Positions 8,157 to 17,632 of a DNA stretch of 64,000 nucleotides are shown here, one piece after another; position 1 is the first letter of the stretch; every line of letters starts with the position of its first letter. A program made the translations under genes and the position numbers. This stretch comes from Zunongwangia pacifica (GTDB taxonomy: Bacteria > Bacteroidota > Bacteroidia > Flavobacteriales > Flavobacteriaceae): NCBI RefSeq assembly GCF_023499215.1, contig NZ_JAKHSK010000018.1, positions 1 to 64,000 on the forward strand, read 5' to 3'. The notes below the pieces were generated by a model that had not been told where the DNA came from, did not search any database, and saw only the letters and a list, made by a program, of their open reading frames with translations.

Positions 8157-10610
8157 ATGCCCAATTTTGTAGATGTTATTTTACCCCTGCCTTTAGGTAA
8201 TAGGTTTACGTATAGTATTTCTAAGGACGAAGCAGCTTTTTTACAAAACGGAATTCGGGTAGCGGTTCCCTTCGGAAAATCTAAAGTATATACTGGTATC
8301 ATTGCTGAAGTGCATGATCGTGCGCCAGAAGTTTACGAAGCTAAACCTATAAATCAGATTTTAGATGAAACCCCTTTGGTTACCCAACAGCAATTGAAGT
8401 TTTGGAACTGGATTGCTTCCTATTATATGTGTACTGAAGGTGAAGTAATGCGAGCAGCCTTACCGGGAGCCTTTATTTTAGAAAGTGAACATATCGTCCA
8501 GTTGCAAAAAGAGGTAGAAATTAACGAATCTGAACTTAAGGATGATGAGTTTTTGGTGGTGGAAGCCCTGCAAAATCAATCTTCGTTAAAAATTAAAGAA
8601 GTTGAAGCCTTACTGGATAGAAAATCGGTATTACCGATTTTAAACCGACTAATGGCTAAAGATATTGTGGTACTTAGCCAGGAGATTTACGAGCAATATA
8701 AACCTAAGCGCGCTCGCTATATAAAACTGCACGAAGATCACGAATCTGAAGAGGCGATGCATCAGCTTTTAGATGAACTTTCCCGTGCCCACAAGCAACG
8801 GGAAGTGGTCTTAAACTATTTTAGCTTAAAAGCAAAAAGTACAAAGCCAATTAGCACTAAAGAGCTTCAAAAAATATCAGGGACCACTGCCAGTGTTTTA
8901 AAAAGCCTGGTGACCAAAAACATTTTTCAGGAATATTACCTTAATGAAGATCGTGTTGGTTTTGAAGGGGAGATTACAAGAAACCATATTGAATTTAACG
9001 AATATCAGCTTAAAGCTTTTGGGCAAATTAAAGCTGCTTTTAAAGAAAAAACAGTGTGTTTGTTACACGGTGTAACCTCTAGCGGAAAAACTGAAATTTA
9101 CCTTAAACTGATTGAAGAAGTTTTAAATGAAGGAAAGCAAGCCCTTTATTTATTACCTGAAATCGCCCTAACAACACAATTGATCCATCGGCTCCAGGCA
9201 TATTTTGGGGATAAGGTTTTGGTGTTTCATAGCAAATATTCTATGAACGAAAGGGTAGAAGTGTACCAAAATGTACTTAATGTAGGACAGGGACCGAAAG
9301 TAGTTATAGGCGCAAGATCGGCAATTTTCTTACCATTTCAGCAATTAGGATTAATCGTAGTAGACGAAGAACACGAAGCTTCGTTTAAACAATACGATCC
9401 TGCGCCAAGATATCATGCGCGGGATGCCGCGGTAGTTTTGGCTAATTTTTTTAAGGCAAAAACTTTAATGGGATCGGCCACGCCCTCATTAGAATCGTAT
9501 TATAATGCTGAGCATGATAAATATGGTTTTGCTGAATTATCCAGGCGTTTTGGAAATGTGATGATGCCGGAAATCGAAATTGTAAATATTAAAGAGAAGC
9601 ATCGAAAAAAAAGAATGACCGGTCATTTTTCAGATCGTTTGTTAAAAGAAATTGAAGAATCTCTAGCTGAAGGTGAACAGGTTATTTTATTCCAGAATAG
9701 GAGGGGATTTTCCCCAATTTTAGAATGCAATACCTGCGGGCATTCACCACAATGCCCTAATTGTGATGTAAGTTTAACTTATCATAGTCATAGTAACCAG
9801 TTGCGATGTCATTATTGTGGCTATCATATCGCTATGCAAAAACGTTGCATGGCCTGCCATAGCGATGATATTTCAACCAAAGGTTTTGGAACCGAACAAA
9901 TAGAAACCGAATTAAAAGCTTTGTTTCCCGGTCATAAAATTGGTAGAATGGATCAGGATACTACCAAAGGTAAACATGGCTACGAAAAAATTATTACCGC
10001 TTTTGAAAATTTAGAGATCGATATTTTGGTGGGAACTCAAATGCTTACCAAAGGACTGGATTTTAGAAATGTAAATCTTGTTGGTGTTATGAATGCCGAT
10101 AATCTTTTAAATTTCCCAGATTTTAGGGCACATGAGCGCAGCTTTCAGTTAATGCTTCAGGTAGCAGGAAGAGCCGGGCGAACCAAAAAGCGGGGTAAAG
10201 TACTAATTCAGAGTTATAATCCGCATCATCAAATTATTCAGCAGGTTTCCACTAATGATTATACAGGAATGTATAAAGAGCAACTTCAGGAAAGATACAA
10301 TTATAAATATCCACCGTACTTTAGGCTGGTGCGCTTAAGTTTAAAATCCCGGGATTTTAGTAAAACCAATGAAGCAGCCGATTGGATCGCAAAGGCCATG
10401 CAAAATGTATTTAAACAGCATGTTTTGGGGCCAGAATTTCCGCCGGTAGCCAGAATACGAAATGAGTATTATAAAAATATTATGCTTAAAATTCCACAAA
10501 ATCAGTCTTTAGCAAAAACAAAAGCCGTACTTCATAAAATTTTGATCAGTTTTAATGCAATTTCGGCCTATCGCAGTGTTAGGGTTATTGTAAATGTAGA
10601 TCCTATGTAG
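8157..10610 (+). CDS. priA: Primosomal protein N' (replication restart helicase)
   Basis: An 817-residue PriA, the 3'-5' helicase that recognises stalled forks and reloads the replisome. The N-terminal 3'-DNA-binding domain starts FVDVILPLPLGNRFTYSI. The helicase core has LLHGVTSSGKTEIYL (Walker A, about 302-316), VVDEEHEASFKQYDPAPRY (DEEH box) and GSATPSLES. Eight cysteines in the CNTCGHSPQCPNC ... CHYCGYH ... CMACHS cluster form the two zinc sites. GTQMLTKGLDF and VAGRAGR follow. Length is normal for Bacteroidota. Single-gene transcription is likely, with a bidirectional terminator downstream. Confidence 0.96.
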   Translation: MPNFVDVILPLPLGNRFTYSISKDEAAFLQNGIRVAVPFGKSKVYTGIIAEVHDRAPEVYEAKPINQILDETPLVTQQQLKFWNWIASYYMCTEGEVMRAALPGAFILESEHIVQLQKEVEINESELKDDEFLVVEALQNQSSLKIKEVEALLDRKSVLPILNRLMAKDIVVLSQEIYEQYKPKRARYIKLHEDHESEEAMHQLLDELSRAHKQREVVLNYFSLKAKSTKPISTKELQKISGTTASVLKSLVTKNIFQEYYLNEDRVGFEGEITRNHIEFNEYQLKAFGQIKAAFKEKTVCLLHGVTSSGKTEIYLKLIEEVLNEGKQALYLLPEIALTTQLIHRLQAYFGDKVLVFHSKYSMNERVEVYQNVLNVGQGPKVVIGARSAIFLPFQQLGLIVVDEEHEASFKQYDPAPRYHARDAAVVLANFFKAKTLMGSATPSLESYYNAEHDKYGFAELSRRFGNVMMPEIEIVNIKEKHRKKRMTGHFSDRLLKEIEESLAEGEQVILFQNRRGFSPILECNTCGHSPQCPNCDVSLTYHSHSNQLRCHYCGYHIAMQKRCMACHSDDISTKGFGTEQIETELKALFPGHKIGRMDQDTTKGKHGYEKIITAFENLEIDILVGTQMLTKGLDFRNVNLVGVMNADNLLNFPDFRAHERSFQLMLQVAGRAGRTKKRGKVLIQSYNPHHQIIQQVSTNDYTGMYKEQLQERYNYKYPPYFRLVRLSLKSRDFSKTNEAADWIAKAMQNVFKQHVLGPEFPPVARIRNEYYKNIMLKIPQNQSLAKTKAVLHKILISFNAISAYRSVRVIVNVDPM

Positions 10611-10635
10611 GGGCAATAAAAAATTATAGTAAATA

Positions 10636-10674
10636 AAAAAACCGAAAATTACAAATGTAAGATTCGGCTTTTTA
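10636..10674. terminator. Bidirectional terminator between priA and the LytTR gene
   Basis: CCGAA (10642-10646) and TTACA (10649-10653) pair with TGTAA (10656-10660) and TTCGG (10663-10667), with one two-base internal loop and a 2-base apical loop. A-rich and T-rich tracts on either side allow it to serve the two convergent genes. Confidence 0.75.
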
Positions 10675-10708
10675 ATATCTGAAAAATTAAAATGTTCTAC
10701 GTTTTCTT

Positions 10709-11419
10709 TTAAGCATTATTACTTAAAGCTTCGATAAGATTATTTTTCTTATGCCTGCTTAAAGGAAGTTTTTCGTTTGCAATTTCTATCGTCTTACTAT
10801 TATATCTTTCAACCTTGTCTAGATTTACAATATAAGACTTGTGTGTTCTCATAAATTTATCTGAGGGTAATTCTTTCTCAAAAGACTTCATTGTAGCCAA
10901 TACTACAAAATTATCATCTTCAGTAACAAACTTCACATAATCGCCCAGTGCCTGAATATATTTTAGACGATTTAAAAATACTTTACGATTTTTAAGATTG
11001 CTTTTTACGAAAATAAAATCTTCATCTTCGGGAAGTACAGCCTGATTTTTGAGTTTGTACATATTTATAGCCTTGATGGTGGCGTTATTAAAACGCTCCT
11101 TACTCACAGGTTTTTGTAAATAATCTGTGGCACTGTAATCAAAAGCTTTATAGGCATATTTAGTTTTCCCGGTAACAAAAACAATTTGTGGTTGGTTAGG
11201 AAGATCATCTAAAAGTTCAAAACCAGATAGTATAGGCATTTCTATATCTAGAAAAATAAGATCGATCTCATTATCCAGTAATCCATTTTTAGTTTCAATG
11301 GCATTGTTATATTCCGCCACCAAAGTGAGATTAGGATGATCTTTTATCATCTTAACAATGGATAGTCTCTGAAGACTTGAATCATCCACAACTGCACATT
11401 TAAGCAAAATTTCTTCCAC
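10709..11419 (-). CDS. LytTR-type response regulator
   Basis: A 236-residue two-component regulator. The receiver domain (about 6-125) has the acidic pair VVDD (11-13), the phospho-acceptor Asp58 in LIFLDIEMPILSG, and the Thr and Lys of FVTGKTKYAYKAF and DYLQKP. The DNA-binding LytTR domain (about 135-236) includes IFVKSNLKNRKVFLNRLKYIQA, KFMRTHKSYIVNLDKVERYN and LPLSRHKKNNL. No histidine kinase gene is adjacent, so its partner is unknown. It is transcribed away from the rpsF operon. Confidence 0.92.
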   Translation of the reverse strand: MEEILLKCAVVDDSSLQRLSIVKMIKDHPNLTLVAEYNNAIETKNGLLDNEIDLIFLDIEMPILSGFELLDDLPNQPQIVFVTGKTKYAYKAFDYSATDYLQKPVSKERFNNATIKAINMYKLKNQAVLPEDEDFIFVKSNLKNRKVFLNRLKYIQALGDYVKFVTEDDNFVVLATMKSFEKELPSDKFMRTHKSYIVNLDKVERYNSKTIEIANEKLPLSRHKKNNLIEALSNNA

Positions 11420-11528
11420 AATTAATAGGTAGTTTTGTTATAACAATAATATACATTATTATTGATATAGGCAAGGTACGCACAAATTTCATCGATAAAT
11501 AACACTATTTTATCGTTTTAAAATTTGC

Positions 11529-11559
11529 TTGCTAAATATAAAAAATAGTTTTACTTTTG
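11529..11559 (+). promoter_or_regulatory. Promoter of the rpsF-rpsR-rplI operon
   Basis: TTG (11529-11531) and TACTTTTG (11552-11559) are 20 bases apart, an exact match to the Bacteroidetes housekeeping promoter. It places the transcription start near 11566, downstream of a possible TTG start at 11557, and so decides for the ATG at 11587 as the start of rpsF. Confidence 0.8.
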
Positions 11560-11586
11560 CAGCCAATTTTAATAAAATATACTTTT

Positions 11587-11925
11587 ATGAATCATTATGA
11601 AACTGTTTTCATCTTGAATCCCGTTTTATCTGATGAGCAGATAAAGGAAACAGTTAAGAAATACGAAGAATTTCTTGTTTCTAAAGGAGCTGAGATGGTA
11701 TCAAAGGAGAATTGGGGGCTTAAAAAATTAGCATATCCAATTCAGCACAAAAAAAGTGGTTTTTATCACTTATTTGAATTTAAAGCACCAGGAGAGGCTA
11801 TCGAGCCTTTAGAACTTGCTTTTAGAAGAGATGAGCGTATGATGCGTTATTTAACTGTGAAGTTAGATAAGCACGCTGCAGCCTGGGCTGAGAAAAGAAG
11901 AAAAAGAATCCAAGAAAAAGCGTAA
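11587..11925 (+). CDS. rpsF: 30S ribosomal protein S6
   Basis: A 112-residue S6 that binds 16S rRNA as a heterodimer with S18. It begins [20 protein letters not shown] and has the family's [20 protein letters not shown] beta hairpin and the basic C-terminal end after [13 protein letters not shown]. The ATG at 11587 is chosen because the promoter lies over an upstream in-frame TTG. First gene of the operon; rpsR starts two bases after the stop. Confidence 0.97.
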   Translation: MNHYETVFILNPVLSDEQIKETVKKYEEFLVSKGAEMVSKENWGLKKLAYPIQHKKSGFYHLFEFKAPGEAIEPLELAFRRDERMMRYLTVKLDKHAAAWAEKRRKRIQEKA

Positions 11926-11927
11926 GT

Positions 11928-12227
11928 ATGGCTACATCTATTGAACAACAAGCAAAAGGTAAAAAAGACGGAGAGATTAGATATCTTACTCCACTTAATA
12001 TAGAAACTTCTAAAACTAAAAAGTACTGTAGATTTAAAAGATCTGGTATTAAATATATCGATTATAAAGATCCAGACTTTTTAATGAGTTTTGTAAACGA
12101 GCAGGGAAAATTACTTCCTCGTCGTTTAACCGGGACTTCTTTAAAATACCAAAGAAAAGTGGCTGTAGCTGTTAAGCGTGCTCGTCATTTAGCATTAATG
12201 CCATACGTTGGTGATTTATTAAAATAA
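11928..12227 (+). CDS. rpsR: 30S ribosomal protein S18
   Basis: A 99-residue S18, partner of S6 on the platform of the small subunit. [22 protein letters not shown] and [31 protein letters not shown] are the conserved core. The N-terminus is longer than in Proteobacteria, as usual in Bacteroidota. In Flavobacteriia, S6, S18 and S21 have been linked to sequestration of the 16S rRNA anti-Shine-Dalgarno tail, which fits the weak ribosome-binding sites seen across this window. Confidence 0.97.
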   Translation: MATSIEQQAKGKKDGEIRYLTPLNIETSKTKKYCRFKRSGIKYIDYKDPDFLMSFVNEQGKLLPRRLTGTSLKYQRKVAVAVKRARHLALMPYVGDLLK

Positions 12228-12239
12228 AAAGAAGCAATT

Positions 12240-12689
12240 ATGGAATTGATACTTAAAAAAGACGTAGATAATTTAGGGTTTAAAGACGATGTGGTATCTG
12301 TAAAAAACGGTTATGGTCGTAACTTTTTAATCCCACAAGGCTTCGCAGAATTAGCAACTCCATCAGCTAAGAAAGTTTTGGCTGAAACTCTTAAACAAAG
12401 AGCTTATAAAGAGCAAAAGCATATTGACGAAGCTAAAAAACAAGCTGAAAAACTTAACGGTTTAGCTATTAAACTTACAGCTAAAGCTGGTGCAGGTGAT
12501 AAATTATTTGGATCTATTACCAATGCAGATTTAGCCGATGCTTTAGCTAAAGAAGGTGTAGAAATCGACAAGAAATATATTAGTATTGCCGGTGGAAACA
12601 TCAAAAGATTAGGACAATATGAAGCTACTTTACGTTTTCACCGTGAGGTAATCTCTACTTTATCATTCGATGTGGTAGGAGAAGCTTAA
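12240..12689 (+). CDS. rplI: 50S ribosomal protein L9
   Basis: A 149-residue L9 with the N-terminal globular domain (MELILKKDVDNLGFKDDVVSVKNGYGRNFLIPQGFA), a long central helix (about 40-77) and the C-terminal domain (about 80-149). It stretches between ribosomes at the base of the L1 stalk and influences frame maintenance. It is the last gene of the operon and is followed by a clear terminator. Confidence 0.97.
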   Translation: MELILKKDVDNLGFKDDVVSVKNGYGRNFLIPQGFAELATPSAKKVLAETLKQRAYKEQKHIDEAKKQAEKLNGLAIKLTAKAGAGDKLFGSITNADLADALAKEGVEIDKKYISIAGGNIKRLGQYEATLRFHREVISTLSFDVVGEA

Positions 12690-12711
12690 GAAACCTATAT
12701 AAATTATTAAA

Positions 12712-12738
12712 AGCCTGCTCTATGAGTGGGCTTTTTTT
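12712..12738 (+). terminator. Terminator of the rpsF operon
   Basis: AGCCTGCTC (12712-12720) pairs with GAGTGGGCT (12724-12732) with two G-U pairs and a 3-base loop, directly followed by seven T residues. A textbook intrinsic terminator. Confidence 0.88.
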
Positions 12739-12757
12739 ATAACTATTTTTATTTGAT

Positions 12758-13231
12758 ATGAAATACGCCAGACTTACACGCGAACAACTTGAAGAAATGC
12801 AACAGGAGTTTATTAACTTTCTAGCCACTCAATCTATAACTGCGGAAGAGTGGAAAGATATAAAAGCCAATAAACCTGATGTAGCCGAAAAAGAGATCGA
12901 TGTTTTTAGTGATCTTATTTGGGAAGGGGTTTTAAATAAGGTGGAATATTTAGAACATTTCTCTAAACAACAAATCTTCTTATTTCAAATTACTACAACA
13001 ACAATTAATCTTATCGCAGTGAAGGTAGAAAATGAAGCTATCGATATCACAACTCACGAAGGCTATAACTGGTTACGCACAAATTTAATGGACGATGCCG
13101 TAAATATTTATACATCGACCAAAGCGATAAGCGAAGATCGTAACAAAGACATTTTCGCATTAATTAAACAGGGCTCCAATATTACCAAAGGAGATCTTTA
13201 TAATTATTTTGCAGAAATTGTAAAAGGTTAA
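12758..13231 (+). CDS. DUF6495-type conserved protein
   Basis: A 157-residue acidic, soluble protein beginning MKYARLTREQLEEMQQEFINFL. It has no signal peptide or membrane segment. The start and the SITAEEWKDIKANKP and EKEIDVFSDLIWEGVL segments are conserved in a family restricted to Flavobacteriia and relatives (DUF6495, as I recall it). Function is unknown; it is often near ribosomal or housekeeping genes. It follows the rpsF terminator and is probably expressed alone. Confidence 0.75.
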   Translation: MKYARLTREQLEEMQQEFINFLATQSITAEEWKDIKANKPDVAEKEIDVFSDLIWEGVLNKVEYLEHFSKQQIFLFQITTTTINLIAVKVENEAIDITTHEGYNWLRTNLMDDAVNIYTSTKAISEDRNKDIFALIKQGSNITKGDLYNYFAEIVKG

Positions 13232-13333
13232 TCTACTTTGGGATCATATTTTTTAATCAAAATTGCTTTGTCTTAAGTGTTTTGCTGAAAAAAAAATGCT
13301 GAAGGAATACGTCCGGTTTTAATAGAGATTAAG

Positions 13334-14575
13334 TTATTCATATCGAAGTGATTCTATTGGGTCTTGCTTAGAAGCCTTAATAGCAGGGTATAAACCGGAA
13401 ACCAGAGCGGTAATTAAAGTAACCACAATAGCCCAAAACATCGCTAACCACGGAGTAGTAAAATCGAAACCTACCCCGGCTGAAACAGCCATACCTATTA
13501 AAATTCCTAAAATGATTCCCAATAGCCCCCCAAACTGGCCAATAATTAGGGTTTCCATAAAAAACTGGGCCGCTATGGTGTTTTTCTTTGCACCCAGTGC
13601 TTTACGCACACCAATTTCACGGGTTCTTTCGGTAACACTTACCAGCATAATATTCATAAGTGCGATAGAAGATCCAAATATGGTGACCAGACTTATAATC
13701 CAGGCCGCCATATTTAAATAACCAGACATTTGTGCAATTTCATTAAGTAAACTGTCGCTCCTTTCAATACCAAAATTGTCACTTTCTATAGGATTTAATT
13801 GTCGTATATTCCTAAAAGTAAGAATAGCTTCATCTTGTGCAGCATCTAAAGCTTCTTTATTTTCTACCCGTACACTTAAATTATAATTTATTCCCGGATT
13901 GCTGAATATGGAGCGCGCATGTTGTAGCGGAATTAAAACCCGTAAATCTTCATTATTTCCAAAAGTTGATCCTTTAGATGCTAACACACCAATAATCTTA
14001 AATTTTGCACCACGAATGCTTATAATCTTATCGATAGGGTTTGTCCCTTTAAATAGGCCATTATTTTTAGCAAAGTCGGCCCCAACAATCGCTACATTAT
14101 TATTATTTTGAATATCAAAATAGTTGAAATTACGACCATTTTCTATATTTAATCCAGAGTTGGTAAGGTAATTTTCGTTAACTCCGAGCACATTTATTTC
14201 CGGATCTGTTTTTTCGTTTTCCCATTTTACTTCAGCAGAAGAAGTTCCTGTAAAGCTAATCGCTGTAGTAGTAAGCGGAAATTGATATTTATCCTGAAAT
14301 GTTTTGACCTCACGATAGGTAATCACAGGGTTTACTTTTTTAACCTCGCTACCACTTTGTGAGGTATAATTATAGCGCTGAATATTAAAAGTGTTGGCAC
14401 CCATCGAAGCAAAATTGCCGCTAATGGTGTTTTCTAAAGCGCCTACGGCACTAAGAATTCCCACCAGTGCTGTAATCCCAATGGCAATAATAAGTACGGT
14501 TAAAATAGTTCTTAAAAGCTGCCCTTTAATCGAATCGAAAGCTATACTAATATTCTCGCGTAAGAGTGCAAACAT
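13334..14575 (-). CDS. MacB/FtsX-type ABC transporter permease
   Basis: A 413-residue permease with one N-terminal membrane helix (ILTVLIIAIGITALVGILSAV, about 24-44), a large MacB-like periplasmic domain (about 50-270), and three C-terminal helices forming an FtsX domain, including SSIALMNIMLVSVTERTREIGVRKALGAKK with its R-E-I-G-V-R-K-A-x-G cytoplasmic coupling helix. Such proteins work with a LolD/MacB-type ATPase in mechanotransmission or export across the envelope. No ATPase gene is adjacent, so the substrate cannot be inferred. Confidence 0.9.
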   Translation of the reverse strand: MFALLRENISIAFDSIKGQLLRTILTVLIIAIGITALVGILSAVGALENTISGNFASMGANTFNIQRYNYTSQSGSEVKKVNPVITYREVKTFQDKYQFPLTTTAISFTGTSSAEVKWENEKTDPEINVLGVNENYLTNSGLNIENGRNFNYFDIQNNNNVAIVGADFAKNNGLFKGTNPIDKIISIRGAKFKIIGVLASKGSTFGNNEDLRVLIPLQHARSIFSNPGINYNLSVRVENKEALDAAQDEAILTFRNIRQLNPIESDNFGIERSDSLLNEIAQMSGYLNMAAWIISLVTIFGSSIALMNIMLVSVTERTREIGVRKALGAKKNTIAAQFFMETLIIGQFGGLLGIILGILIGMAVSAGVGFDFTTPWLAMFWAIVVTLITALVSGLYPAIKASKQDPIESLRYE

Positions 14576-14787
14576 ATTTTGAAATTTCAGTCACTGTAAG
14601 TTAGACTCCATTTTAATAATAATGTTACTTAAATTTTGAAAATTGTTTAGGTTCGGGCAAAATTTAAGATATTTGCAGCCGATAAAATTGTCTGCAAACC
14701 GAATATAGCAGGTGATTTTCTTTAATTTTGAATAACGATTTTAAACTGAACGAATACAGGAATTAGTCCTGAAGATAGATTGACTTT

Positions 14788-16158
14788 ATGGCACAAAAAC
14801 CTTCAATACCAAAAGGAACCAGAGATTTTACTCCACAGGAAGTTGCAAAACGTAATTATATTTTCGATACGATAAAAACCGAATTCAAAAAATTTGGTTT
14901 TCAGGCCATCGAGACACCGAGTTTTGAAAATTCTGATACGTTGATGGGAAAATATGGGGAAGAAGGTGACCGACTTATTTTTAAGATTCTTAATTCTGGA
15001 GACTTCTTAAAAAAAGCGGATGAGAGTGCATATTCCGATAAAGATAGCTTGAAACTTACGCCATCTATTTCAGAAAAAGCGCTTCGTTACGATCTCACCG
15101 TTCCTTTTGCACGCTACGTTGTTCAACATCAAAATGAAATCGATTTTCCGTTTAAACGTTATCAAATTCAGCCAGTATGGCGTGCAGACCGTCCACAAAA
15201 GGGAAGATTTAGAGAGTTTTATCAATGCGACGCCGATGTAGTTGGTAGCGATAGTTTATGGCAGGAAGTGGAATTTGTGCAATTGTATGATTCGGTGTTT
15301 TCAGCATTAAAATTAGAAGGTGTAACGGTAAAGATCAATAATCGTAAAATTTTATCTGGTTTTGCAGAAGTTATTGGCGAGAAGGATAAATTAATCGATT
15401 TTACGGTTGCCCTGGATAAATTGGATAAGATTGGTGAAGATGGTGTGGTCAAAGAAATGCTTTCTAAAGGAATTGCTGAAGAAGCGATAGCGAAAATCAA
15501 ACCCATTTTTGATTTAAAAGGTGATTTTGCTGAAAAAATCGAGGCTTTAAAATCGATATTATCGACTTCTGAAGCTGGTTTAAAAGGGATCGAAGAGTTG
15601 GAATTTATACAGAATGCAATTTCAGCGATGCCTTTAAAAACGGCAAATCTCGATCTGGATGTGACGCTGGCCAGAGGTTTAAATTACTATACCGGCGCTA
15701 TTTTTGAAGTTGCTGCACCAAAAGAAGTGAAAATGGGTTCCATAGGCGGTGGTGGTCGTTACGACGACTTAACCGGGATTTTTGGTCTTAAAAATATGAG
15801 TGGTGTTGGAATTTCTTTCGGCTTGGATCGAATTTACCTTGTTTTAGAAGAATTGAATTTATTCCCGGAAGCTGTTGCTGATGATGTAAAAGTTTTATTC
15901 GTGAATTTTGGCGAAAAAGAAGCACTTTATGCGTTTAAAGGAGTAAATGCCCTTCGCGCTGAAGGAGTAAATGCTGAAGTATTTCCAGATTCGGCTAAAA
16001 TGAAAAAGCAAATGAACTATGCGAATAAGCGTAATATTCCGTTTGTAATTTTGGCCGGCGACGAAGAAATGAAGGCGGGAGAATATACCCTTAAAAATAT
16101 GAAAACCGGCGAGCAAGATCGTTTAAGCTTAAAAGCTCTTGTAGCTAAGATTGCATAA
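14788..16158 (+). CDS. hisS: Histidyl-tRNA synthetase
   Basis: A 456-residue class II synthetase that charges tRNA-His. It begins [21 protein letters not shown] (motif 1 region follows), has [24 protein letters not shown] (motif 2), [14 protein letters not shown] (histidine-specific), GGGGRYDDL and [18 protein letters not shown] (motif 3), and ends with an anticodon-binding alpha/beta domain from about 370. It is a little longer than the E. coli enzyme, as common in Bacteroidota. It is followed by a repeat element. Confidence 0.97.
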   Translation: MAQKPSIPKGTRDFTPQEVAKRNYIFDTIKTEFKKFGFQAIETPSFENSDTLMGKYGEEGDRLIFKILNSGDFLKKADESAYSDKDSLKLTPSISEKALRYDLTVPFARYVVQHQNEIDFPFKRYQIQPVWRADRPQKGRFREFYQCDADVVGSDSLWQEVEFVQLYDSVFSALKLEGVTVKINNRKILSGFAEVIGEKDKLIDFTVALDKLDKIGEDGVVKEMLSKGIAEEAIAKIKPIFDLKGDFAEKIEALKSILSTSEAGLKGIEELEFIQNAISAMPLKTANLDLDVTLARGLNYYTGAIFEVAAPKEVKMGSIGGGGRYDDLTGIFGLKNMSGVGISFGLDRIYLVLEELNLFPEAVADDVKVLFVNFGEKEALYAFKGVNALRAEGVNAEVFPDSAKMKKQMNYANKRNIPFVILAGDEEMKAGEYTLKNMKTGEQDRLSLKALVAKIA

Positions 16159-16163
16159 AAAAA

Positions 16164-16302
16164 GCTGTCTAAAAACATCCAAAAACGTCATTCTGAACTT
16201 GTTTCAGAATCTAAACTCATTTATTTAAAAATCATTATGAGAACCTGAAACAATTTCGATAGCTATCGGAACAGGTTGACTAAAATTGAGTTTTTAGACA
16301 GC
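16164..16302. repeat. 139-bp intergenic element with 13-bp terminal inverted repeats
   Basis: GCTGTCTAAAAAC (16164-16176) is repeated in perfect inverted form at 16290-16302. Inside, ATTCTGAA (16190-16197) pairs with TTCAGAAT (16203-16210), and AACCTG (16242-16247) pairs with CAGGTT (16272-16277) around the 12-base palindrome CGATAGCTATCG (16257-16268). It has no coding capacity. The form is that of a miniature inverted-repeat element or REP-like unit. It may also end hisS transcription. Confidence 0.7.
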
Positions 16303-16350
16303 CTCTTGATTTCTATTTTTTAAGAACCTAATTGACTAAGCTTTTTTGCT

Positions 16351-16371
16351 CGATAATCGAGATTAAATGCT
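16351..16371. repeat. 21-base exact repeat, copy 1
   Basis: The 21 bases from CGATAATCGAG through ATTAAATGCT occur identically at 42287-42307. Both copies lie just beyond the 3' end of a leftward gene (aldo/keto reductase here, OsmC there). CGATAATCG is itself palindromic apart from its centre. Confidence 0.65.
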
Positions 16372-16399
16372 CCGAGACTTGTCTCGTTTTGAAAATGTT

Positions 16400-16429
16400 T
16401 TTTTAGATTGAATGCTTCGTAGCCTTGTC
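16400..16429. repeat. Degraded copy of the dispersed repeat beside the aldo/keto reductase stop
   Basis: AATGCTTCGTAGCCTTGTCC aligns at about 16 of 20 positions with the conserved core AATGCCTCGTGGGCTTGCCC of the fuller copies near 27.6 and 55.3 kb and is in the same position relative to the 3' end of a leftward gene. Assignment is tentative. Confidence 0.4.
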
Positions 16430-17386
16430 CTAAATATAGATACTACTGACATTATTCAGCTTTTCCATATTTTCTTCTGTAAGTTGTACAGAGGTTGCTT
16501 CATCAAAGGCTTTTAGATGTGAAGATTTTGTAGCACTTGCAATGGCAGCAGTGATTCCCGGCCTATTGATAATCCAGGAAAGAGCAACACCCGCATTAGA
16601 TATTCCATGTTCTTCAGCAACTTCATCTAAAGATTTAAGAATATTTTTTCCGCGCTCATTCAGGTAATCCTTTACAAAATCTTTTCGGTCTTGTCCTTCC
16701 AAATCTTCTTTACTTCGATATTTTCCTGTTAAAAATCCGCTTGCTAAAGAAAAATAAGTTGTAATGCTTACATTATTTTCCTGGCATAACTTTAAGATAT
16801 CACCTTCAACTTTATCTCGGCACATTAAGTTATATTCCTGTTGAAAAACCTGATATTTAGGCAAGCTTTTGTCATTCGAAGCATTTAAAGAATCCCTTAA
16901 TCGCGCCGGGCTCAAATTTGAAGCGCCAATATATTTAACGTCCCCGTTTTTGATGAGTTGTTGATAGGCTCCCAATGTTTCTTCAACAGGAGTACGATCA
17001 TCGTCCCAATGGGTATAATATAAATCGATATAATCAGTTTGTAATCTTTTTAAAGATTCCTGTGCTGCTTTTAGGATGTAATTTTTAGAAATGTCTTTTT
17101 GTCCCTGTCCCATATCAGAACCAACTTTGGTAGCCAGCGTGATTTTATCTCTTACACCACGTTCTTTCATCCATTTTCCAATGATTGTTTCAGATTCACC
17201 TCCCTGATTACCATTTGCCCATCTGGAATACACATCGGCAGTATCTATACAGGTATAACCCTTTTCCAAAAGCTCGTCTAATATCTTAAAGGATTCTTTT
17301 TCATTTAATGTCCATCCAAAGACATTACCACCAAAAATAATTGGAGGCGTTTTTAAGTCTGTATTTCCTAACTTTTTTAAGTCCAT
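16430..17386 (-). CDS. Aldo/keto reductase
   Basis: An NADPH-dependent TIM-barrel oxidoreductase of 318 residues from the ATG at 17386 (MDLKKLGNTDLKTPPIIFGG). The catalytic tetrad is visible: Asp and Tyr in CIDTADVYSRW, Lys in LATKVGSD, and His in YYTHWDDDRTP. The cofactor region is AIASATKSSHLKAF. It resembles the YghZ/Tas-like AKR branch; substrate unknown. A longer upstream frame (to 17437) encodes an unrelated hydrophobic stretch and is not used. It stands alone between a repeat region and the BRCT-like gene. Confidence 0.92.
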   Translation of the reverse strand: MDLKKLGNTDLKTPPIIFGGNVFGWTLNEKESFKILDELLEKGYTCIDTADVYSRWANGNQGGESETIIGKWMKERGVRDKITLATKVGSDMGQGQKDISKNYILKAAQESLKRLQTDYIDLYYTHWDDDRTPVEETLGAYQQLIKNGDVKYIGASNLSPARLRDSLNASNDKSLPKYQVFQQEYNLMCRDKVEGDILKLCQENNVSITTYFSLASGFLTGKYRSKEDLEGQDRKDFVKDYLNERGKNILKSLDEVAEEHGISNAGVALSWIINRPGITAAIASATKSSHLKAFDEATSVQLTEENMEKLNNVSSIYI

Positions 17387-17599
17387 AATTTTTTTAGAAA
17401 AGTATAAACATAATTCGAGTAGAAGAAAAATAAACAAAGTTTTAAGCTATCATTAACGCTATCTGAAGGACTCTGGTAGTAGGACGATTTAAGCTTCCTT
17501 AAGGTTTTATTAAAAGCGTTAAAACGTCTAAAAAATGAAGAATAGTGAAAAAAAAACGCTTAAGTTTGTCTTAAATTTAATCGAATGGATATTTATTTA

Positions 17600-17607
17600 T
17601 ACATTTG
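17600..17607 (+). promoter_or_regulatory. -7 element of the BRCT-like gene
   Basis: TACATTTG matches TAnnTTTG exactly and ends 25 bases before the ATG at 17633. A TTG at 17566-17568 is too far upstream (31 bases) for a normal -33 element. Confidence 0.4.
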
Positions 17608-17632
17608 ATTATTAACTAACTACACACTAACA

